Under the pieces are notes generated by a model. That model ran no database searches, had not been told where the DNA came from, and worked only from the letters and a program-made list of their open reading frames with translations. The position numbers and the translations under genes were made by a program. 64,000 nt of DNA from Ancylobacter sp. SL191 (GTDB lineage: Bacteria; Pseudomonadota; Alphaproteobacteria; Rhizobiales; Xanthobacteraceae), in the NCBI RefSeq assembly GCF_026625645.1, contig NZ_CP113056.1, positions 4,563,001-4,627,000 on the forward strand, in the 5' to 3' direction. Below are positions 25,353 through 39,136 of the stretch, one piece after another; the stretch's first letter is position 1, and each line of letters opens with the position of its first letter.

Positions 25353-26012
25353 TTGACCGAGGCGAAACGGGGCAAGGGCAGGATCGAGGATGTGGTGGAG
25401 GAACTGAGCACGGGTTCCGGCGCGCCGAACGCCAATGAGCGCACGCTGGAACAGGCGCTCGGCCTTCAGGTCCGCACCATCCGCCGCGATCTCGACCTCA
25501 CCGTCTCCGATCTCGCCGCCGCCGCCGGCATCTCGGTCGGCATGCTCTCCAAGATCGAGAACGGGCTGATCTCGCCCTCGCTCTCGACGCTGCAGTCGAT
25601 CTCCAACGTGCTGAACGTGCCGATCTCGACGCTGTTCTCCAGCTTCGAGGAGAAGCGCGACTGTTCCTTCGTGCCGGCCGGCCAAGGTGTGCATATCGAG
25701 CGGCGCGGCACCAAGGTCGGCCATCAATATGAGCTGCTCGGCCATGCGTTGGGCGGCGAGGTGGTGGTCGAGCCCTATCTCATCACGCTGAGCGAGGAAG
25801 CCGTGCCCTATACTGGCTTCCGCCATGCCGGGGTGGAGTTCATCCACATGCTCACCGGCGAGGTGATGTACCGCCATGGCGACCGCAATTATCACCTGCG
25901 GCCGGGCGATTCGCTGCTGTTCGATTCCGCCGCCACGCATGGGCCGGAGGAATTGCTGGTGCGGCCGATGACCTATCTGTCGATCATCATCTACCCCCGC
26001 GAGCCGCGCTGA
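25353..26012 (+). CDS. XRE-family regulator with C-terminal cupin
   Basis: 219 residues, starting at a TTG with GGGAG eight bases upstream. A helix-turn-helix domain at about 38-95 (VRTIRRDLDLTVSDLAAAAGISVGMLSKIENGLISPSLSTLQSIS) is followed by a cupin domain (GVEFIHMLTGEVMYRHGDRNYHLRPGDSLLFDSAATHGPE) that usually binds a small ligand. Such regulators often control amino-acid, polyamine or redox genes. It is divergent from sthA across 187 bases, so sthA is a candidate target; this is inference. No clear palindrome was found in the gap. Confidence 0.85.
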   Translation: MTEAKRGKGRIEDVVEELSTGSGAPNANERTLEQALGLQVRTIRRDLDLTVSDLAAAAGISVGMLSKIENGLISPSLSTLQSISNVLNVPISTLFSSFEEKRDCSFVPAGQGVHIERRGTKVGHQYELLGHALGGEVVVEPYLITLSEEAVPYTGFRHAGVEFIHMLTGEVMYRHGDRNYHLRPGDSLLFDSAATHGPEELLVRPMTYLSIIIYPREPR

Positions 26013-26035
26013 GGCGGGGCAACGGTTTTGCTCGC

Positions 26036-26123
26036 CGTCATGGCCGGGCTTGGCCCGGCCATCCACGCCTTGGCCGGGTGCACGGAGAAGTCGTGGATCC
26101 CCGGATCAAGTCCGGGGATGACG
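26036..26123. repeat. REP-like palindrome, copy 9
   Basis: CGTCATGGCCGGGCTTGGCC with CGGCCATCCACGCCTT, linker, AAGTCGTGGATCCCCGGATC with AAGTCCGGGGATGACGG. Arms are exchanged relative to other copies: the GGCCGGG-type arm is on the left and the CCCCGG-type arm on the right. Lies between the convergent XRE-cupin and PccR genes. Confidence 0.86.
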
Positions 26124-26168
26124 GCGTTCAGGGATAAGGGCCCGCGACGGGTAAGGCTATGCGCCCCC

Positions 26169-27605
26169 TCACCCCTCCCTGACCGCGAAGGGCACCACGC
26201 CCCGGCGGTCCGGGTCGAGCACGATGTCGCGGTCGAGCGGGGGGAAGGCACGTTCGGGGCAGTTGGGGCGCGGGCAGATGCGGCAATTCACGCCCAGCAG
26301 CGCCGGAGCGGCGCTGCGCAGATCGAGCCCGTCGGCATAGACGAGTTCGGCCGCGTAGGAGAGCTCGCAGCCAATGCCCAGCGCGAAGCGGCGTTCGCGG
26401 GCGCCAAAGCGGGTGGCGGGCTTGGAGGCGCCGCGGGCGAGGCACAGATAGCGCACCCCGTCCGGCATGGCACCGATCTGCACCAGCGTGCGGGCCGGCT
26501 GCTCGAACGCCTCATGGACATTCCACACCGGGCAGGCGCCGCCATAGCGGGCGAACTGGAACCGCGTCGCGCTGTGCCGCTTGATGACGTTGCCGGCGCG
26601 GTCGACCTTGAGGAAGTAGAACGGAATGCCCTTCTCGCCCGGCCGCTGCAGGGTGGAGAGGCGGTGGCACACCTGTTCCAGGCTCGCCCCGGTGACGAGG
26701 CTGAGGAGATCGAGATCGTGCCGCTTGTCGCGCGCCAGCCGGGCGAAGCGCCGATAGGGCAGGATCAGGGCACCGGCATAGTAGTTCTGCAACGAAAGCC
26801 GGCAGACCTCGCGCGCGGTCGGCGAGCGAAAGCCGGCGTCGATCACATGCTTGTCGATGAGCTCGCTCTGCTCGAAGCGGGCGATCAGCGCGGCGAGGCG
26901 GAAGGCGCGGCTTGCCGGATCGAGCGTGCGCGCCAGCGTCGCCACCCGGCGGTAGCGGTCATAGGTGACGAGCGGGGCGTCGGCCTCCTCGGCCGGGGTG
27001 AGGTCCACCGTGATGTCGTGGCGCTGGCGCAGATGCTGGGCGAGCACGCGCGCCGCATCCTCGCGGGCGAACAGGTCAAGCGCCTCCGCCCGCTCCTCGG
27101 CCGCGCGGTCGAGCCCGTCGACGTAATTGTCGATGTAATGGAAATGGTCGCGCACCTCCTCATAGGGGGCGAGGCTGCGCGTCTCGCCATCCACCTCGCG
27201 GGCGACCGAGACCACCGCGTCATCCAGAGCCGCGCGCCGCTCCTCCATGCGCCGCAGCGCGCCATGCAGGCGCAGAAAGGCATGGGCGAAGGCGGGCGCA
27301 TGGGTGGTGGCGTTCTTCAGATCCTGCAGGCTCGGCTCCAGCCCGCGAAACACCGGGTCGGCCAGCGCCTCGCGCAGATCGGCGACGATGCGGTCGAGGT
27401 CGTCGGCGCCGAAGCGGGTGATGTCGAGATCAAAGGTGCGGCTGATGGCGAGCAGCACCGCCGCCGTCACCGGGCGCTGGTTGCTCTCGATCTGGTTGAT
27501 GTAGCTCGGCGACAGCGAGAGCCGCCGGGCGAAATCCATCTGTGTCAGCCCCTGCCGCTCGCGCAGATTGCGCACTGCATGGCCGGCGAAGACTTTCTTG
27601 GACAT
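26169..27605 (-). CDS. pccR: Short-chain acyl-CoA-responsive XRE regulator (PccR/ScfR type)
   Basis: 478 residues. An N-terminal helix-turn-helix (NLRERQGLTQMDFARRLSLSPSYINQIESNQRPVT), an ImmA/IrrE-like middle region, and a C-terminal domain ending with a Cys cluster (CRICPRPNCPE near 447-457). This architecture matches the short-chain fatty acyl regulator family that includes PccR of Rhodobacter, which activates propionyl-CoA carboxylase, and mycobacterial RamB/PrpR. It is divergent from pccB with 141 bases between the starts, holding TGTGAAA/TTTCACA repeats as likely operators. The ligand is probably propionyl-CoA or a related acyl-CoA; that is inferred from family and location. Confidence 0.9.
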   Translation of the reverse strand: MSKKVFAGHAVRNLRERQGLTQMDFARRLSLSPSYINQIESNQRPVTAAVLLAISRTFDLDITRFGADDLDRIVADLREALADPVFRGLEPSLQDLKNATTHAPAFAHAFLRLHGALRRMEERRAALDDAVVSVAREVDGETRSLAPYEEVRDHFHYIDNYVDGLDRAAEERAEALDLFAREDAARVLAQHLRQRHDITVDLTPAEEADAPLVTYDRYRRVATLARTLDPASRAFRLAALIARFEQSELIDKHVIDAGFRSPTAREVCRLSLQNYYAGALILPYRRFARLARDKRHDLDLLSLVTGASLEQVCHRLSTLQRPGEKGIPFYFLKVDRAGNVIKRHSATRFQFARYGGACPVWNVHEAFEQPARTLVQIGAMPDGVRYLCLARGASKPATRFGARERRFALGIGCELSYAAELVYADGLDLRSAAPALLGVNCRICPRPNCPERAFPPLDRDIVLDPDRRGVVPFAVREG

Positions 27606-27641
27606 GATGGGCCTGCGGCGTGGACGGCGGCGCGTCGATTT

Positions 27642-27679
27642 TGTGAAATTTTTACAGTTTCACGATCCGCATTTTCACA
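27642..27679. promoter_or_regulatory. Candidate PccR operator cluster
   Basis: TGTGAAA at 27642-27648, TTTCAC at 27658-27663 and TTTCACA at 27673-27679. The first and third are exact 7-bp inverted repeats; the first and second form a 6-bp inverted repeat with a 9-base spacer. They lie in an AT-rich block in the middle of the pccR-pccB divergent region, 68 to 105 bases upstream of pccB. Confidence 0.6.
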
Positions 27680-27746
27680 GCTTATGTTTTGTCCCGCAAG
27701 GGCCTAGAACATCCTCACAGCACCGCCGCCCAAGGAGCCCGCGCCC

Positions 27747-29279
<1,533 letters not shown>

Positions 29280-29284
29280 CGCAA

Positions 29285-29373
29285 CGTCATGCCCGGGCTT
29301 GGCCCGGGCATCCACGACGTCCGCCTGAGCAGCGACAAGACATGGATGGCCGGGCCAAGCCCGGCCATGACGA
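29285..29373. repeat. REP-like palindrome, copy 10 (between pccB and pccA)
   Basis: CGTCATGCCCGGGCTTGGCC with CGGGCATCCACGAC, linker, ACATGGATGGCCGGGCCAAG with CCCGGCCATGACGA. Inside the pcc operon and therefore transcribed. Confidence 0.87.
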
Positions 29374-29412
29374 CCGGACCGAGTGAAGCCGCGCTACCAG
29401 AGGCCGCAGCCC

Positions 29413-31428
<2,016 letters not shown>

Positions 31429-31478
31429 GCCTGCACACACTGCACTGACACGCCGCTTTTCCTGGACGGACTGCACTG

Positions 31479-33338
31479 ATGCTCCACCTCACTGCACCGA
31501 CACTCCACGACATTCCGCCCGCCACACGGGCCGATTGGCTGAAGCTCGTCGAGGCTGTTCTGAAGGGCGCGCCCTATGAAAAGCGGATGCAGACGGTAAC
31601 ATATGACCGTATCACACTTGATGCGTTGCCCGAGCGCCGGCGCGACGCCGCCCCCATCGGCGGGCGGCCCGCCGGGGCGCCGTGGCAGGTGATCACGCGG
31701 GTCGATCACGACGACCCGGCTTTGGCAAATCAGCAGATATTGGAAGACCTTAACGGTGGCGCCGGTGGCGTCTGCCTGGTTTTCGCCTCCGCTCCCTCCG
31801 CCCGTGGCTTCGGCCTGCCCTTAACTTATGAGGCGCTGACGGGCACCCTCAAGGACGTGCTGCCGGAACTGGTTACCATCCGCATCGAGGCGGGCCGCTA
31901 TCAGGGCCGCGACGTCGCGCTGGCGCTGGCCCGCCTCTATGAAGGAGTAGCGACGGACCGGCTCGACATCCGCTTCGGCCTTGATCCCATCGGCGATTTC
32001 GCCGCCCTAGGTGCCGCCCCGATCGAATGGGACGGGCTCTCCGCGCGTCTCGGCCAGACCGTCAACACGCTGATATCGCGTGGCTTTTCCAAGCCGATGG
32101 TGCGCGCGGACGGACGCCTGCACCATGAAGGCGGGGCGAGTGACGCGCAGGAACTCGCCGCCGTTCTCGCCACCACTCTGGCCTATCTCAGGGCACTGGA
32201 AGCCGCCGGGCTCACCCTTGAACAGGCCGCCGCCTGTATCGAGGTCACGTTGATCGCCGATACCGACCAGTTCGCCACCCAGGCCAAGCCCCGCGCCTTC
32301 CGCCAGCTCTGGGCGGCGCTGCTAAAGGCCTGCGGCGTCGAGGGTGTGCCGGTCGCGATCCATATGGAAACCGCGTGGCGCTCGCTCACCCGCTTCGACC
32401 CCTATGTGAACCTCCTGCGCGGCACCATCGCCGCCTTCGCGGCCGGTGTCGGCGGCGCTAACAGCTTGAGTGTGCTGCCTTTTACGCAAGTGCTCGGCCT
32501 GCCTGACGCCAGCGCCCGGCGGCTCGCGCGCAACACGCAGATCATCCTCATCGAGGAAGCTAACATCCACCGCGTCGCCGATCCCGGCGCCGGCGCGGGC
32601 GCCATCGAGGAACGCACCGAGCAGCTCGCCGCCACCGCCTGGGAGCTGTTTCGCGCCCTTGAGCGCGAGGGCGGCATGGTGGAGAGCCTCACCTCCGGCG
32701 CCTGGCAGCGCCGCCTCAACGCGACCCGCGAGCAGCGGACAAAAGACATCGCCACGCGCCGCTTACCCCTTACGGGAACGTCGGAATTTCCGCTTTTGGG
32801 GGAGGCGGTGCCCCCCGTTCTCGCGCCGCTGCGGCGCCGTCCTCACGAGGCGCCTACGGAAGGCGCGCTGTTGAGCGATCCGGTGTTATCCTACCGCGAC
32901 GCCGAACCCTTCGAGGCGCTGCGCGCGGCGGCGCTCGCCACCCATCCGGCGCCGACCGTCTTCCTCGCCCCGCTCGGCACCCCCGCCGACTACACCGCCC
33001 GCCTCGGCTTTGCCCGCGCCGCCTTCGAAGCCGGCGGCATTGCCACGGTGACCACGGAGGTGCCGGCGGACCTCGCGGCGGCCTTCCGCGCCTCCGGCGC
33101 CCGCATCGCCTGCCTGTGCGGCTCGGACGAACTCTATGAATCGCAAGGACTTGAGGTAGCTGCCGCGCTGAAGGAGGCCGGCGCGACGGCGCTCTATCTC
33201 GCCGGCCGGCCGGGCGCGCAGGAAGCGGCGTGGCAGGCGGCGGGCGTTGACGGGTATTTTTATACCGGATGCGATCTGCTGGCGGCGCTGCGTGCCGTGC
33301 AGTCACGGCTCGGTGTGCGGCGGGGAGCGGAACCATGA
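31479..33338 (+). CDS. mutA: Methylmalonyl-CoA mutase, small (beta) subunit
   Basis: 619 residues, the size of MutA small subunits. It resembles the large subunit barrel (e.g. RRLARNTQIILIEEANIHRVADPGAGAG matches the large-subunit [15 protein letters not shown] region) but lacks the cobalamin-binding DxHxxG motif, as expected for the non-catalytic partner. With MutB it isomerises (R)-methylmalonyl-CoA to succinyl-CoA. The operon position after pccBA fits. Three in-frame TTA leucine codons (31821, 32763, 32886) stand out in this high-GC context. A small secreted protein gene separates it from mutB. Confidence 0.9.
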   Translation: MLHLTAPTLHDIPPATRADWLKLVEAVLKGAPYEKRMQTVTYDRITLDALPERRRDAAPIGGRPAGAPWQVITRVDHDDPALANQQILEDLNGGAGGVCLVFASAPSARGFGLPLTYEALTGTLKDVLPELVTIRIEAGRYQGRDVALALARLYEGVATDRLDIRFGLDPIGDFAALGAAPIEWDGLSARLGQTVNTLISRGFSKPMVRADGRLHHEGGASDAQELAAVLATTLAYLRALEAAGLTLEQAAACIEVTLIADTDQFATQAKPRAFRQLWAALLKACGVEGVPVAIHMETAWRSLTRFDPYVNLLRGTIAAFAAGVGGANSLSVLPFTQVLGLPDASARRLARNTQIILIEEANIHRVADPGAGAGAIEERTEQLAATAWELFRALEREGGMVESLTSGAWQRRLNATREQRTKDIATRRLPLTGTSEFPLLGEAVPPVLAPLRRRPHEAPTEGALLSDPVLSYRDAEPFEALRAAALATHPAPTVFLAPLGTPADYTARLGFARAAFEAGGIATVTTEVPADLAAAFRASGARIACLCGSDELYESQGLEVAAALKEAGATALYLAGRPGAQEAAWQAAGVDGYFYTGCDLLAALRAVQSRLGVRRGAEP

Positions 33339-33395
33339 TCCCCGGCACCGGTTTCCCTCAGGGCGGGCGCAAGTCCGCAAACTCAGGGAAATGCC

Positions 33396-33785
33396 ATGAC
33401 CACGCTGAAACACGCCTTGGGCGGCGCGGCGATCGGGGCCATGTTGCTGGTGGCCCCGGCGATGGCCCAGAACACGACCGCGTCCGCCGATATCGGCCGA
33501 CACGACGGCATCTGGCAGGTCGCCACCGAGCCGGCCACCGGGCCGTGCTCGAAGCGCCTGGAATTCACGCTGGCGGTGGAAGACGGCCAGATCAGCTATG
33601 GTGGTATGTTACCGGTTGCGGAGGCCAGCGGCTCGGTCAACCCTTTGGGCGCCATTGTCATTCGCGTGGTGCGCGGGGACGAGACGGTGGACGCCACCGG
33701 GCTGGTGCGCGGCGATACGGCCTCGGGCCAATGGGTCTCGCCGGTGAAGAACTGCACGGGGTCGTGGGTGGCGCGCAAGGCTTGA
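33396..33785 (+). CDS. Small secreted protein of unknown function between mutA and mutB
   Basis: 129 residues. A signal peptide ([25 protein letters not shown], cleavage after AMA at about 24) is followed by a mature part of about 105 residues with two cysteines (GPCSKR, KNCTGSW) that may form a disulfide, and with aromatic/Gly-rich beta-like segments ([24 protein letters not shown]). The family is not recognised. It sits 57 bases after mutA and 34 bases before mutB on the same strand, so it should be cotranscribed with the mutase, although the mutase is cytoplasmic. One TTA codon occurs at 33609. A chance insertion or a periplasmic accessory role are both possible. Confidence 0.7.
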   Translation: MTTLKHALGGAAIGAMLLVAPAMAQNTTASADIGRHDGIWQVATEPATGPCSKRLEFTLAVEDGQISYGGMLPVAEASGSVNPLGAIVIRVVRGDETVDATGLVRGDTASGQWVSPVKNCTGSWVARKA

Positions 33786-33819
33786 GGCGCCCGGCTCACC
33801 GCCCTCAGGAGGGCGTCCG

Positions 33820-35973
<2,154 letters not shown>

Positions 35974-36150
35974 ACATCTGTCCGCTGGGTACTGACCGAA
36001 AACGCGCCATGAGCGACGCGCAAACGCGCAGGCCCCTTTCCGGCCCGAATGACGCCCCGGCGTCCGCGCTGGCACGTTCCATGCCCAACGCATTGTAATT
36101 TTTGAGGATTTAGCGCCCGGCGCCCGCCATCCGCATGGGCGGGTACCTCC

Positions 36151-36167
36151 TTGGCACGCCCGTTGCT
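36151..36167 (+). promoter_or_regulatory. Sigma-54 promoter upstream of gntR-ABC transporter genes
   Basis: TTGGCACG-CCCG-TTGCT matches the -24/-12 consensus TGGCACG-N4-TTGCW exactly. GG is at 36153-36154 and GC at 36165-36166, exactly ten bases between them. Transcription would start near 36178, inside the palindrome CTTGTATACAAG. No upstream NtrC-like enhancer was recognised in 35974-36150. Confidence 0.75.
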
Positions 36168-36174
36168 TACAAGG

Positions 36175-36186
36175 CTTGTATACAAG
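36175..36186. promoter_or_regulatory. GntR (FCD-type) operator
   Basis: CTTGTATACAAG, a perfect 12-bp palindrome containing the TTGT-AT-ACAA core typical of FadR/FCD-subfamily GntR proteins. It overlaps the predicted transcription start and lies 18 bases before the gntR start codon. Partial flanking repeats (TTACAAG upstream, TTTTGTAGG downstream) extend the symmetry to about 30 bases. Confidence 0.72.
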
Positions 36187-36203
36187 TTTTGTAGGCAAGC
36201 GTG

Positions 36204-36941
36204 ATGAACCCGGCCACGGCCAATATCGAAGAAGCTATCCTCTCGGCCATCCTTGCCGGGCGCATCGCGCCGGGCACGCGGCTGGGCGAGCAGAAGCTGG
36301 CGGACCTGTTCAGCGTGTCACGCACCCGCGTGCGCGAGGCGATGATGCGGCTGGAAACGCGCGGCGTGGTGCAGGTCAGCGCCCGGCGCGGCTGGTATGT
36401 CGTCGAGCCCTCGGCGGAGGAGGCGCGCGAAGCCTTCCAGACCCGCCGGGTGATCGAGGTCGGCCTCCTTCAGACGCTTCAATCCGTGCCGCCGGCGGTG
36501 CTCGAAAGCCTCCAGGCCCATATCGCCATCGAGCGTGATGCCGTCGCCTCGGGCGACGTTCATGCCCGCACCTGCCTGCTCGGCGACTTCCACATCCATC
36601 TGGCGGATGCGCTGGGCAATCGCCTGCTGACCGAGATCATCCGCGACCTCACCGCGCGCACCACGCTGATCTCAATGCTCTACCAGCCGACCGAGAAAGC
36701 CGAGGAATCCAGCCACGACCATGAGGACATCGTCGCCGCCATGGCGGCGGGCGATCTCGCCCGCGCGGCGCGGCTGATGGGCGAGCACATCGCAAAGGTC
36801 GAGGCCGGGCTCGACCTGACCACCAAGCCGGACCCGCTGGCGGGCCTGCGCGAGCTGCTCTCGCCGACCACCTTCACGGGCAACGCCCCGTCCGTACCGC
36901 ACGCCCATCCGCATCATCATACCGCACCTAGAGAGGACTGA
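36204..36941 (+). CDS. GntR-family (FCD) transcriptional regulator
   Basis: 245 residues from ATG 36204 (GTG at 36201 directly before it is an alternative start). N-terminal winged helix (EEAILSAILAGRIAPGTRLGEQKLADLFSVSRTRVREAMMRLETRGVVQV) and an alpha-helical FCD ligand domain with metal-binding His residues (DFHIHLADALGN, HDHEDIVAAMAAGD, MGEHI). A His-rich tail (HAHPHHHTAP) ends the protein. Precedes an amino-acid ABC transporter operon by 3 bases, so it probably represses that operon and itself via the palindrome at 36175-36186. Effector unknown. Confidence 0.88.
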   Translation: MNPATANIEEAILSAILAGRIAPGTRLGEQKLADLFSVSRTRVREAMMRLETRGVVQVSARRGWYVVEPSAEEAREAFQTRRVIEVGLLQTLQSVPPAVLESLQAHIAIERDAVASGDVHARTCLLGDFHIHLADALGNRLLTEIIRDLTARTTLISMLYQPTEKAEESSHDHEDIVAAMAAGDLARAARLMGEHIAKVEAGLDLTTKPDPLAGLRELLSPTTFTGNAPSVPHAHPHHHTAPRED

Positions 36942-36944
36942 GTC

Positions 36945-37736
36945 ATGAACCGTCGTACCCTTCTCGCCCTCGCCGCCGGCGCGCTGGTCGCCGCCGCCGC
37001 GCAGCTCCCGCTTCCGGCGCAGGCCGACGCGCTCGCCACCATCGAGACCAACAAGGTCATCCGCATCGCCGTCCCGCAGGACTTCCCGCCCTTCGGCAGC
37101 GTCGGCGCCGACATGCAGCCCAAGGGGTATGATGTTGATGTCGCCAAGCTGATCGCCGACAAGCTCGGCGTGAAGCTGGAGCTGGTGCCGGTCACCAGCG
37201 CCAACCGCATTCCGTACCTGCAGACCAACAAGGTCGATCTGGTCATTTCCTCGCTCGGCAAGAACCCGGACCGCGAGAAGGTGATCGACTTCTCCGCCGC
37301 CTATGCGCCTTTCTACAATGGCGTTTTCGGCCCGGCCGACGTTGCGGTGAAGGATGCGGCGGGCCTTGCCGGCAAGACGGTGGGCGTGACGCGCGGCGCG
37401 GTGGAGGATCTGGAGCTCACCAAGATCGCCCCGGCGGATGTCACCATCAAGCGGTATGAAGATAACAACGGCACCATCTCCGCCTTCCTGTCGGGCCAGG
37501 TCGAGCTGGTCGCCACCGGCAATGTGGTCGCCGCCGCGATCCTGGAGCGCAACCCGCCCAAGCGCCCGGAGATCAAGTTCCTCATCAAGAACTCGCCCTG
37601 CTACATCGGCCTGAACAAGAACGAGCCGGCTCTGCTCGCCAAGGTGGACGCCATCATCGCCACCGCCAAGAAGGACGGCGCGCTCGAGGCGATCGCCCAG
37701 AAGTGGCTCGGCACCAAGCTCCCCGCCGATCTCTGA
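36945..37736 (+). CDS. Amino-acid ABC transporter, periplasmic binding protein
   Basis: 263 residues. A signal peptide (MNRRTLLALAAGALVAAAAQ to about 28) precedes a type II periplasmic binding fold of the polar-amino-acid (family 3) class: IRIAVPQDFPPFG, GYDVDVAKLIADKLG, NRIPYLQTNKVDLVISSLGKNPDREKVIDFS. Captures a polar or small amino acid in the periplasm for the two permeases and ATPase that follow. The specificity cannot be read. Three bases after the GntR gene. Confidence 0.92.
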   Translation: MNRRTLLALAAGALVAAAAQLPLPAQADALATIETNKVIRIAVPQDFPPFGSVGADMQPKGYDVDVAKLIADKLGVKLELVPVTSANRIPYLQTNKVDLVISSLGKNPDREKVIDFSAAYAPFYNGVFGPADVAVKDAAGLAGKTVGVTRGAVEDLELTKIAPADVTIKRYEDNNGTISAFLSGQVELVATGNVVAAAILERNPPKRPEIKFLIKNSPCYIGLNKNEPALLAKVDAIIATAKKDGALEAIAQKWLGTKLPADL

Positions 37737-37794
37737 TCCGCACCGCCGGGTCGCCGCCCTGGCGGCCCGGCGCACCCGCTCGGGAGGCTCCGGC

Positions 37795-38466
37795 ATGGCA
37801 TATAGCTTCGATTTCGGCTGGATCGGCGCCTATTGGCCGGTCCTCGCCAAGGGCATCGGCATTACCGTTGAACTCACGCTGGTCGGCGGCCTGCTGGGCG
37901 TCACCTTCGGCATCTTCTGTGCCTGGGCCCGCGCGCTGGGGCCAAGCTATCTGCGCCCGCTCGTTGCCGCCTATGTCGAGCTGATCCGCAACACGCCCTT
38001 CCTGATCCAGCTCTTCTTCATCTTCTTTGGCCTGCCCGCGCTCGGCCTGCGCATGGGCGAGCTGCCGGCGGCCAACCTCGCCATGGTGATCAATCTCGGC
38101 GCCTATAGCTGCGAGATCATCCGCGCCGGTATCCAGGCGACGCCGCGCGGCCAGTTCGAGGCGGGGGCGAGCCTCGGCATGAGCCGGATCGAGACCTTCC
38201 GCCATGTCGTGCTGATCCCGGCGCTGCAGCGCATCTGGCCAGCGCTGTCCTCGCAGGTCGTCATCGTCATGCTCGGCTCGGCGGCTGTGTCGCAGATCGC
38301 GGCGGAGGATCTGACCTTCGCGGCCAATTTCATCCAGTCCCGCACCTTCCGCGCCTTCGAGGCCTATTTCGTCTCGACGCTGATCTACCTCGCCCTCGCC
38401 ATCCTGCTGCGGCAGGCGCTGCGCGGGCTTGGCTGGGTGCTGTTCCCCAAGCGCGCGGCACGGTGA
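37795..38466 (+). CDS. Amino-acid ABC transporter permease 1
   Basis: 223 residues with about five membrane segments. The HisM-type permease signature VELIRNTPFLIQLFFIFFGLP and the EAA-like loop FEAGASLGMSRIETFRHVVLIPALQR are visible. Inner-membrane subunit of a polar amino-acid importer; pairs with the next gene. It is 58 bases after the binding protein and 10 bases before the second permease. Confidence 0.92.
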   Translation: MAYSFDFGWIGAYWPVLAKGIGITVELTLVGGLLGVTFGIFCAWARALGPSYLRPLVAAYVELIRNTPFLIQLFFIFFGLPALGLRMGELPAANLAMVINLGAYSCEIIRAGIQATPRGQFEAGASLGMSRIETFRHVVLIPALQRIWPALSSQVVIVMLGSAAVSQIAAEDLTFAANFIQSRTFRAFEAYFVSTLIYLALAILLRQALRGLGWVLFPKRAAR

Positions 38467-38476
38467 GGAGGCGGCG

Positions 38477-39136
38477 ATGAACGATTTCACCACCTGGGAC
38501 ATCCTGCGCAACCTGCTGCTCGCGGCGCGCTGGACCGTGCTGCTCTCTCTCGTCTCCTTCATCGGCGGCAGCCTTATGGGCGCGCTGCTCCTGCTGCTTC
38601 GTATCGGCAACAACCGGGCGGGGCAGGCCTTCGTGAAGGTCTATGTCGAGCTCTTTCAGGGCACGCCGCTGCTGATGCAGCTCTTCCTCGCCTTTTTCGG
38701 CCTCGGCCTGTTCGGTATTGATGTACCGGCCTGGCTCGCGGCGGCTGTCGCGCTGATCCTGTGGAGCGCGGCCTTCCTCACCGAGATCTGGCGCGGCTGC
38801 GTGGAATCGATCACGCGCGGCCAGTGGGAAGCGTCCGCCAGCCTCGGCATGGGCTACATGCAGCAGATGCGCTGGGTAATCCTGCCGCAGGCGCTGCGCA
38901 TCGCCGTGCCGCCCACCGTCGGCTTCTCCGTGCAGGTGGTGAAGGGCACGGCGCTGACCTCCATCATCGGTTTCGTGGAGCTCTCCAAGGCCGGTACGAT
39001 GGTAACGAACGCCACCTTCGAGCCCTTCACCGTCTATGGCTTCGTGGCGCTGATCTATTTCTGCCTGTGCTGGCCGCTGTCCAAATCCTCGCAAATCCTC
39101 GAGAGGAAGCTCAATGTCGCTCATCGAAATCACTGA
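38477..39136 (+). CDS. Amino-acid ABC transporter permease 2
   Basis: 219 residues, same family: VELFQGTPLLMQLFLAFFGLG and WEASASLGMGYMQQMRWVILPQALRIAVP. The ATG at 38477 follows GGAGGCGGCG; an in-frame start at 38429 lies inside permease 1. The stop at 39136 overlaps the ATPase gene start at 39114 by 23 bases, which indicates coupled translation. Confidence 0.93.
   Translation: MNDFTTWDILRNLLLAARWTVLLSLVSFIGGSLMGALLLLLRIGNNRAGQAFVKVYVELFQGTPLLMQLFLAFFGLGLFGIDVPAWLAAAVALILWSAAFLTEIWRGCVESITRGQWEASASLGMGYMQQMRWVILPQALRIAVPPTVGFSVQVVKGTALTSIIGFVELSKAGTMVTNATFEPFTVYGFVALIYFCLCWPLSKSSQILERKLNVAHRNH

Noticed and set aside
26028..27707. 559-residue plus-strand frame opposite pccR
   Set aside because: Its start lies in a repeat copy and it is antisense to the well-supported PccR regulator.
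35974..36150. Possible small gene or NtrC enhancer upstream of the sigma-54 promoter
   Set aside because: No open frame with a ribosome binding site and no TGCACC-N5-GGTGCA-like site was found.
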